A DNA stretch of 36,243 nt from a virus. The notes under the pieces are model-generated. The model had not been told where the DNA came from, did not search any database, and worked only from the letters and a program-made list of their open reading frames with translations. The first letter of the stretch is position 1, and every line of letters begins with the position of its first letter. Location of the stretch: IMG/VR virus record IMGVR_UViG_3300024518_000371, positions 1 to 36,243 of that record; one strand, written 5' to 3'. The position numbers and the translations under genes were made by a program. Below, in pieces: positions 1-9,600 of the stretch.

Positions 1-153
1 ATATGCGCTGTTAATATGTATAGAGCCATATATATCTCTTAAGATTTGCAATTGATCTGACAGCTTAAATATATTTTCCATTACATTGCGAGGCATTTCA
101 CAGCCGCACTTGCACTGGAACTCTTCTAATTTAAAGTTATCAGTTAATATCAT
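1..153 (-). CDS. M15-family peptidase (phage endolysin), 5' part, cut by window edge
   Basis: I translated the 51 visible codons by hand. The protein begins MILTDNFKLEEFQCKCGCEM and continues to IHINSAY at the window edge. This matches the N-terminus of the Peptidase_M15_3 type: an 'F-K-L-x-E-F-x-C' start, a CKCGC segment, a helix with QLQILRD, and an INSAY(R) strand. Family members are zinc D-Ala-D-Ala carboxypeptidases or endopeptidases that cut peptidoglycan at lysis. The zinc ligands (SxHxxGxAxD, and a later His) would lie beyond the edge, so catalytic integrity cannot be judged. I chose the ATG at 153 over the in-frame ATG at 177 because it gives an ATGA overlap with the stop of the holin-like gene and the usual family start. 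The lysis context supports the call. Confidence 0.8.
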   Translation of the reverse strand, partial: MILTDNFKLEEFQCKCGCEMPRNVMENIFKLSDQLQILRDIYGSIHINSAY

Positions 154-305
154 TTTTTCTTTTTTAAGGTCGCCCATTTTGAAATAGTATAACCTATGGT
201 TATTAATAGTAATATAATCTTTAGCCAGTCTTCTATACCTGTAAAAGTGGTTACTCCTAAAGTGCTGCCGTTTATTATGTATAGTTTTATTTCGTTTATG
301 CTCAT
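150..305 (-). CDS. Holin-like small membrane protein, 51 aa
   Basis: This short gene reads ATG at 305-303 to TGA at 152-150. The protein begins MSINEIKLYIINGSTLGVTT. It has one hydrophobic segment at about residues 29-41 (KIILLLITIGYTI), preceded by an acidic E-D-W turn, and ends SKWATLKKKK. A short leading region, one membrane span and a lysine-rich end fit a small single-span phage holin. Its stop overlaps the M15 peptidase start by four bases (ATGA), and the holin-endolysin pairing is the main functional evidence. The upstream 110-aa gene ends 11 nt before it. There is no clear Shine-Dalgarno sequence. It could instead be a small membrane protein unrelated to lysis. Confidence 0.68.
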   Translation of the reverse strand: MSINEIKLYIINGSTLGVTTFTGIEDWLKIILLLITIGYTISKWATLKKKK

Positions 306-316
306 GCTTTATTTTT

Positions 317-649
317 TTACATTACCCCTTTTCTACTACGTGGCTTATAGTTTTTTTCCCACTCTTCCGTATTGATAGCACGATTTTCTATTTTAGCCGC
401 TCTTTTTAATAACCTATCAGCTTTCCTATCTCTTCCTTCGTCAACCGCTTTTTTCCCTTTAGCAGCTACTTTTTCTGCTCTAGCGAATTTTCTTGTAGAA
501 CGTTTGTTGTGCATTTGTTTAGCAGGAGAAGGATTGCGTTCAGGCACTGCGCCGCCGCTACCGTCTGCGTTCATAGATATTTCCATTCCTTTAGGCGATG
601 ATAAACCACATCTTGCTTTGGATACTCTAGTTGTTATTGGTAAGTTCAT
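317..649 (-). CDS. Small basic SPAKQ-motif protein, 110 aa
   Basis: I do not recognise a named family. The first 40 residues are mixed, then comes SPAKQ at residues 41-45, followed by a strongly basic, probably helical stretch rich in K/R/A. That stretch includes KFARAEKVAAKGKKAV and later RLLKRAAKIENR. The C-terminus is PRSRKGVM. The SPAKQ core is shared with four other proteins 31-33 kb away. The underlying DNA at 512-529 matches 32449-32466 at 17 of 18 bases. The start ATG at 649 has the AAATAACTATG context also seen at the giant gene. It lies 2 nt after the giant protein's stop and just before the lysis genes. Roles such as nucleic-acid binding or virion cargo are inference only. Confidence 0.75.
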   Translation of the reverse strand: MNLPITTRVSKARCGLSSPKGMEISMNADGSGGAVPERNPSPAKQMHNKRSTRKFARAEKVAAKGKKAVDEGRDRKADRLLKRAAKIENRAINTEEWEKNYKPRSRKGVM

Positions 650-651
650 AG

Positions 652-3600
652 TTATTTATTTTTGTTAGCTTCTATTTCTATTTTTTGCATTTTTAGTTCT
701 TCAGCAAGGGCTATTGAATCTTTTTTCTTTTTGTTTTTAGCTCTTGTATTCCTAGATTTTATTTTTCTTTTTTCTTTCTTAATAAAATCCTCTATATCTC
801 TTTCATCTTGCGTCAATTTAGATCTTCTATCTTTCTCCTTCATTTCCTTAAGAAGCTTTTCCTGCTTTCTTTTTTCTTTTCTTTCTTCTTCCTTACGTTC
901 TTTGTTTTCTGATTTAATTTTAAACTCTAGCATATCGTTTTCTTCGTTCTTAGCACCAACATTCCAGGTTTTCCAACCTAATGCTAAAGCTATTCTTTGC
1001 CATGCAGTGTTTCTAGAATCCAACGCCTCCGTAATGGAATTAACCTCGTCCACTACTCTAGCCATTGGTACATTAGTAAGGCCCTCTACAAGATTACCTG
1101 CGGAATTCCATCTTGGACTTAAATTAAATTTGCCGTCTATAGTAACATCCCAGCCCCTTTCGCTTATAACTTCTTTGTCGAATCTTTCACCTTTAGCAAA
1201 GTTTACAATTTTTCTAGCTTTAGATCCTACAGCAGGTGATACATTAAGCAAAGCTATAAGTGTTTTAGAATCATCTGCTAGGAATCCTCGATCTTTTTGC
1301 TTTTGATATTCTATTATAGCGTTCTTTAAAATAGATACAACTGCCCCAGGTAAACCAAAACCTCCTTTAAGAGTTGTGTCAACCATTGAATTTACAACCC
1401 CAAAAATCTTTTTCTCTGTTCTTTCCTCCATTGTTAGGCTGCCTTCCTCATCTTCGTCGTCGTTAAATCCTGGGATAAGAGCAAACATAGCCGCTTGAAG
1501 CGCAGAGAAAATAGCATTCTGTATAGTTCCGTAGTATATTATTTTGCTAAAGTTTGTAAAATCACTTTGAGCTTGAGTCATACCCGGCTCTCTTCTTCTA
1601 TTGTATATATTTTGAGCAGACTTCTTAATTGATCTATTTAATTGTATAGGCGTATTCATAAAGTTTAATACGATTCTACCTAAAGAGCTAGACTGATCAG
1701 AGGATATTAATGCTGGATCTCCTGATTGCTGTGTTTCATCTGAAATAGGAATAAAATCTTTAAAGGCCTTATCTTCTGCTTGCTTTCGCGTGTATTTAGG
1801 CTTGCCGTCTGCGTCCTTTTGGTTTAAGTAAGTGTTGACTCTATTTCTATAGAATGTAGCGCCACCCGCGGCTATGGCAAAACTATCCACCATTTGAGTA
1901 GGGGTAAATCCTATTTTAAGTAAATAGTTTAACGCGGCTGTGGCTTTGTCGGTAGCACCTGTAACCGCGCTAGCAAGTTCCGCTGCGTTAACGTCCGTCT
2001 TTAATCCTGACCTTCTTTGCTTTAGCTTAGGCGAATTAAATATCATTGCAAAATCAGTCCAATATTGCTTTTGGTCTGCAAATGCGGCGGCTGCTTTCAT
2101 AGGATTATTATCACTCCAGTTTATAAAGTTTACCGTAGATAGCAGTTGCAATAACGCGGATCTTCTATTAAAGAACATAATAGCTCCAATTGAATTGTTT
2201 AACCAATTGTTCCATATTTGCTCATTCTTTTTCATACCAGCAGCTCTGTTTACACCGTTTTTCATACGGTATAATATATCCTCAATAGCTTCTCTATGAG
2301 CTTTGCCGTAAATAGCTTCTATTTTGTTTAGGTTGTTTTCGCTAAATATTAGATCGGAATTGTCTATGAATTCTTTAAGGTATTCTTTTCTACCTGTTTT
2401 TTCTGTAAAGTTATTAATATCAGATAATATAGTTTGCACAGACCAATATTCAGACGGCTTAGACCATTCTTTTTTCTGAGCTACTTGAAGCGCTCCATTC
2501 GCGTAAGCCATTAACTGTGCGTCTCCCTGAACAAACCTAACAAGCTCTCTCTCTTGCTTTCTAGTAAGCCCTGGTATTTCATGCCCTGCTTTATTCCAAA
2601 GGTACACACGCAACGCCTGATCATGTGTATATGCCATGCCAGGTACTTTCTTACCTAACTTTTTTAATACGGGTTTGTATTGCTTATTTAGCGCTGCAAA
2701 TCCGTTCTTAAGAGATTGCTTTACTATATCTATTTCGTTTATTGCTCTCCAGTACGGAGTAACTAAAGCGTCTTGAAAAAACTTTTGATCAGCATCCCCT
2801 TGTCTTCCCCTACCAGCAAATGTGTATTCCGTTAAGCCTCTAAAATCATCAAGTGACGATGGCATCCAATATTTCCATCTGCCTTTGTTTCTACCTAGTA
2901 TTTCGCCTTCAACCCTAGTTAATCTTTTTCTAGATTTTATACCAGAGGCTCTTTCAAGCATGTCATTAAAGTTTTTATTTAACTGTCTGCTAAACTTAAC
3001 TCTAGATCTTTGTGTGGGTCCTTTAACATCAAACGTGTTAAGTATATCTCTTACAGCTTTAGGTTGATTTTTAAAATCTACTATAGACAATTCCGTTTGC
3101 CCTTTAACGCCTTTACCTTTAAGCGCTTTACCTACAGCTTTAACATTACCCATGTGATCGTCAGCAAAGTAAAAATCATTATAACCTTCGGCTATTTTGC
3201 CAACCATCCAGTCAGCTTTAGCTTTAGGTGATCCATTACCTAAGCCTGTAATGTTCTCTATAGGTATGTTTAAGCCTTCCGACTTTAAAAATTCATGTAT
3301 TGCTCTGGCTGAATTTGCCGGCCTTGCTGTTAAAACAAATATATCTTTATTAGTATACTTACCTTCTTTCTTTTGAGCTTCGCTAAATAGCGGGCCTAAC
3401 TCGCCCTTCATTACTTTACTAAATTCGCTGAAGTCAAACTCAGCGCCTTGCTCAAGCATAGCTTCGGACTTAGCGGCAAATTCAGCTGCGTTTAGCTTGC
3501 CTTGTTTTACAGCTACCGCAGATCCTTGTACGATTCCTTCATTACGTTGATTATAATCCGCAGATCCTATTAATTTTTTTGTGCTATTAAAAGGAATAAC

Positions 3601-6600
3601 AGCTTCTGCCATCAGACTCTTCTTGCCAGGATTATAACTAGGCCCCTCTTTATAAATTATGGAATCAAACCCTTCGCTTTTTAAGATGTTTAAATACTCT
3701 TTATTTCTTTCAGAAATAGATATATCTTTATTTTTAACAGTACTTTTAATGTCATTTAAAAGATCCTGGTAGGTCTTAAATTGCTTAGGATTATTAGCAG
3801 ATATAGATACAGCTGCAACTGTTCCCGTGTTATCTTTTCTGTTTCTATGATCTATAAAAGACTTTGCATTATCTAAACTTTTTGTATAATGCTTGCCCAG
3901 CCCTTGCATTTGAACACTAAATGAGGATGCTCCTTCTGGAAAATCTTTAACTATTTCTTTATTTACAAATTTTTGGTCTACTACCGCAGAGGTACCGTGA
4001 TAGTATACTTTTTCTTGGTTAGATAAATTACTAAATTCTTTTTCTGTAACTTTAGACGGGTTGCCAGGCATAACGTATAGCACATTACTTTTTGTTCGAG
4101 CTAGCGTGTCGTCGAAGTCGAATACACTAATGCCTTTAGGGTTCTTAGAAAATTTAATGCTCGCCGCGTTATTTATAGCTTTTTGCCCGTTAATATTTTT
4201 TGTGTATGTGGGACCGCTTAAGTTTTTTGAAAATTTGGAATAGTTTTTTACTATTTCATCAGCTTTAGCTTCATCTAAATCACTTAGCTCTTGCAAATCT
4301 AGTACATTATTTTTTGTAAACCCCGGGTGTAGGATAGTCATTCGATCGGTAAACATCCTTGTGTCCCCTGGATTTTTCTCTTTTAACGCTCCCGCTACAG
4401 GAAATGTTGATTGGCTAACCGCATCAATAGATTTAGCTATATCTTTTGGAAGTATTGTTATTTGGCTCTTATCAATAATACTTTGTACAGCTGCTTTTGA
4501 TACACCTCTGCCCATTATGTAATTAGACGCGGCAATTAGCAATTGCTTAGTAGGTGTACCGTGCTCAAATGTATAATCTTCTGCTGTTATCCCATCGCCT
4601 TTGTAAAAGGATCTAAGCTTTGCTAAAGTTTTAGCGGCGGTACGCATACTCTTTCCTTGAGAACCCATTATAATAGCAGCGGCTAAAGGGGTAACGCCGT
4701 CATTTTCTAAACTCACTAGCTTTTTAAGCTGCTCTACCATCTCCATAAATTGAATAGCACTTTTTTCGCTTAAGTCAAATCTATCTTTAAATTTAACGCC
4801 GTAACCTGTGCCGGCAATAAGTTTTCTAAAATCGGACGCATTGGCTTCCTGCACAAGCACGGAAGTAGTTTTAATTTTATTTTTGCTGTTTTTAGATTCT
4901 TTAGAGAAAAAAGTAAACCCTTTTCCATTTTTATTTTCTACGAGCTCTAATCCTGACTCTTTAATAGCAGCGTCTATTTTTGTATTTTCCTCTTGTAGTT
5001 TCTTGACAAAACTCATGAACCCTGCATTAGTGCCGTATATGCTTTGACCGGTACCCGTGGTTAAACCTGGCTGGAACATGCGTATAAAAGCGTTTACTCC
5101 CCCTACGTTGCCCTTGCTTTCTATGAGACTGAGAAAAAGATTTTTAAGGCCTAAATCAACTTCTATCTTTGCAGTTTCTGAAAGATTAGCAAAAGAAATA
5201 TCTTTAGCATTTTCGTTAAATATATTTGCTATATCCCCAGCCGCACTATCAACTACAGCGTTTAGGTAAGTTGTTAAATCTGTATTACCTGCATCATAAA
5301 ATTTTAAATATTGTTCTATTGACTTGTCGGTTACAGACTTGTTATTAAACATACCCATCACATGTAGGTCAACCAATCTTTGCCAAAGCGTATTTAATTC
5401 TGGATAATCCGCTCTTAATTCTTTTAATTTTTCTGGATTACTAAAATCTCCTTGTGCTAATTCATTTTTAAAATTAGCTTTTAAGTAACCAGTAAGGTCT
5501 TTACGAGCCTTTTCTAACGCACTATTTTTAGTACCAATACTAAACTTAACGTTACCTCTATCGGCATCGTTTTGTATTTGCTCTACTAAATTATCAGCAA
5601 TAACAGCACCCAGCATTTCTTGATTAGCTTCAAAGGCTTCGCTTATTTCACTAGCTGGATTTACTATTTCAGAAGTAAATATTTCAAATGAAATTTCTTC
5701 AGCCATAGCTTTAGCTAATGCTTCTTTTCTACCCCTTATAGGGTTACCAGTTTCGTCTAGAAATTGAGCTAAATAGGCGTCATCATCAATAACTTCGTCT
5801 ACATTCTTGTAATTGACTATGTTTGGATGTCTTCTTACAAGCGAAGCTCCTGACGTTCTACCTGCATCATCGGTGCTTGTTTTTTCCCTATCTATTTTTT
5901 TACCAACCCACGCTGGATATGAAACCCATTTACCGTCTACTTTCTTTTGTATTGCTTGAGGTATTCCACCTTGACCATCTTTACCCATTAACCAGGTTGT
6001 GGTCATGTTTTGTAACGTTGCCTTTTTAGTCCTAAGTAAAAACTTTCTAAGCTTACCGTCTTTCTTGCCACCCATAGCTGTTTTAAGATCTATATCGGCT
6101 TGCTTACCCATTTCAAATTGTATCTCTGCCATGAGCGGAGTTACAGTACGATTGTTAGATATAGCGGCATCCATTCTGGATTTTAAAGTACGAAGTACCG
6201 TTTTTAACTTAGCTTTTATAGCCTTTATTACTTCACCTGATACTACACCCGCGTCTGTTAAGCTTCTGTATTTAGGCTTTTCTTTTACTTCGTTTGAACT
6301 TTCTTCTGCTGTAATGTTCTTAGCCGCTGTTACGTCTTCCGTAAAAGCGTTTTCAGTCACTCTACCGGTCTTTAACGCACCTCTCATCCTATTACTTAGT
6401 TGAGCCATTGTATAGCCGAACAGGGAGTCGTTTTTAGCAGGGTCAAATTTCTTTATATAAGGTATAAGACTGGCTATGGTTTCGCTAACCATGTTATCCA
6501 TTTCAAACCCCGGAAGATTTGTAAGATTAACTATATTGTTACCTGCTGTTTTAAATGCTTTTGCTTTAGATCGGATCATTCCGTCTAACGTTTCGTATAT

Positions 6601-9600
6601 AACAGGGTCATTTGCGTCAAATCCTTCAGGATTATTACCTACAGCATCTAATTTCTTTTTAGATTTTGCGGTAACATCGCTTAATTTTTGCTCGTCTTTC
6701 TTAGATGCTTGAGGCGCGTCAATATCGGATTCTTTTTTAGCTTTGGGCTTAGCCTTAGGCTTTGCTTTAACCTCTACCTTAGGTGGATTTTCGATGTTCT
6801 CGTATTCCTCCTCGAGCTTTGCAATTCTTTTGTCATGGGTATCCTGATCTATAAAGCCTTGCATTAGCTCATCGCTTATTTCGCCAATCTCCTCGTCAAT
6901 AGCTTCCATTCTGTTTTCTTCCGCTTCGGTAAGCTTACGGCTAAGCTTCGTAGTACCTTCCTCTTCGTCATCAATAATGTTTAAGCTTTTGCCTTTTATA
7001 GCTTTTTTAGTCCAACTAGAAACAAACTGGAATATAGAGTTAGCATCGTCTAACTTAAAGTACATAGAGGCATCTCCATTTAAGAAACGCATTATAGAAT
7101 TTATGCCTGTTTTTATTTCATATACTTTATTATATGAGCTTTTTGGTAAAGCGCCTATGTTGGTTAAATCCGCTACTAGCTGTATCAGCTCGTCCGCATC
7201 TATCCCGTTGGTGTCAGTGTAATAGTCCTTCTTATACCCCTTTACTCTCTTGTTGAAAATATCAAAAACTTCTTTTGAAATAGTGCCAGCTTCTCTTAGC
7301 GCCGTAACCTCAGCTATTATGCCCTCCACCATTTTTTTGCCATCGCCTACAACCCTGTCGTTTTTAATAATACCCGCGTTTCGGGTTTGTATATGCCCAA
7401 GTTCATGAAGAGGGGACATGGCGGCAATTCTACCGTTATATCTATCTTGTGTAAGAGCACTTGCTATTATGTTTTCTTTAAATAAGACTATCTCATTAGA
7501 GGTTTTGCCTTGAACGGTTGGGTTTGCCGCGTTACTCCTGTCTGCGTATCCTTTTCTAAGGCTATTTTTTTCTTCTTCGTTAAACTTGTCTTTTTCGTTG
7601 CCTTTCTCGTCTTCGACTTTTTGATTAACATATTCTTCTAATTGCTCAGCACTATTAATTTCAGTAGAGTTTACATTGTCTTGTCCTTTAATTATGTTTT
7701 TTGAGTAAAAATATAGTTCCACGTTTGCGGCAGCTTCTACTTTATTGCCTGGGCCGTCTATATCTTTAAGAATATCTTGAATTTCCTGATCTTTTTTGTC
7801 AAATACGGATTCTCTTTCTCCTTTTATTCTTGTTAACTCCTCGTTTAGCCTATCCATCTCTTTATTAGACCAGCTACTCACGTCTCCGGAAGCTCCTAGC
7901 GCAGCAGCTTCTTTTTCTAATAATCTTATTTCTCTATTAGCCTCGGTTATGGCTTCAAATTCCTGGGGAGTTAAATCATTAATTTTTAATACGATGTTTG
8001 TATTTTCTAAAGCTAATTCTTTTAATGCTACTTTTCTTCTTTTTTCTAGAATGCTTTTGGCATCCGCGGTTAGCTGACCAGAATTCAATTCTTTTTGTAT
8101 CTCTAGTATTTCTGTTCTAAGCTTAGCTTCTTTTTTTGCTTCCCTAGAATTTCTAAACTCGCTAGCAATTGCTGAGTATATATTTTGACTAGCCATAGGT
8201 CCCCCTATAGCGAAACTAGTAATCATAGTGTTTGCCGCAAAGTCTTTGTCTAATCCTTCGAATAAATTTTTATCTTCGCCAAGTATAACTATATCTGAAA
8301 AATTCTGCCCAACTAAAGTAAACCCTTCCTCTAAATATTCAATACCGCCTCCTATGCCAACGGCTGTAGTAGCACCAACGGTTTTTGACAAGGCTCTAGC
8401 CATACTTCTGTTCATTACTTGTCTAAACTGATTGTAACCTATTGCTCTGGAGTATTTTTGAAAGTTATTTATAAACCCTAATGTACCAAATCTTTCAGCA
8501 ATAGAGGCAGTACCTCCATAAACCAAGCTGCTAAAAGACTTTTGCACTTGTGACATATTAAGCAAATCCTCTTGATCTGCTAATATTTTTTTTAGTTCGC
8601 TTATTTCCGTGGGATCGTCTGTTTCTAGCAGCGCTTGTGTTATTTCTTCTTTTATTTTCGCGGCTTCTCTTTGAGCTATTTCTAGGTTTGCCATTTGCCC
8701 TCCTGCTTCCATGGTGAAGAATACACTAGTTGCTATATTAGTTGTACCCTTGTTCCAAGCGGCTGCAGTCATGGCAGTACCTAAGTTTTGCACTCCAGAT
8801 TTACCGGCTGCTTTAGTCAAGGCTGACCTTACAACATTTTTGGCTACCATTCTACCGCCAATATTAACTAAGCCAGCGCTTCCGCTAGTTGCTAAAGCTA
8901 CTAATATAGAGGGTGAGTTGTCTACCATCACCATACCTAAGTAATCAGATGTGCTTAATCCCTTATTATCCAGCGAAGCTCTAAACAACTTTTCTTCATT
9001 TCTAGCTTGTAGCCTTTGATTGTAATCTATAGCAGCACCTTTGTCCGCTACAAGATCCCCATACCATTGTGATTCAAGTATTCTTTGCTCAGCTAAATCA
9101 GCGTTAATGTCATTAGAAGAATATGCCCTAGCAATAGCGATAGGCACGTCTCCTAATAAAAACTTTTTAGTGGAAGCCCCTAACATAGCGCCGCTGCCTA
9201 AAAAAGAATTCTCCATAACCATGGCCATTCTATCGTCAAGCTCATAGGTTTTATATGCTGCTTCTTGCGCTATTTTAAATTTACTTAATTGCCCTGCTCT
9301 TTTTGTTATTCTATCAGACTCCGCCATCATTACCTGACGTTGTTGATCTAAATTATTCCATTCGGCAGACATAGCGGCATTACCCTCTCTGAAAGTTTTA
9401 GCGTATTGATTTTGTAAAAGCTGTCTATATTCAGGATCGTCTGTATTATTGAAGTTTTCTTCAATATTACCAAGCAAGTAATCGTAGTCTGCTTTAATTT
9501 CTTCTAATGGAGCGGCTCCTCTTTCAGTGTAATCATTAAGCTGCTGATCTAGCTTTTTGTACCTTTCTTGTATTTCCGCTTCCGAACTTGCTTGATATTC

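Noticed and set aside
154-177. Earlier ATG for the M15 peptidase
   Set aside because: It adds eight residues (MGDLKKEK) not typical of the family. The later ATG forms an ATGA overlap with the holin-like stop.
662-1306. 214-aa plus-strand open frame
   Set aside because: It is antisense to the Lys/Glu-rich C-terminal end of the giant gene. The Phe/Ser/Leu-rich product is the expected mirror of AAA/GAA codons and has no domain.
5999-6403. 134-aa plus-strand open frame
   Set aside because: Antisense to the giant gene, with low-quality composition and no start context or neighbours on the plus strand.
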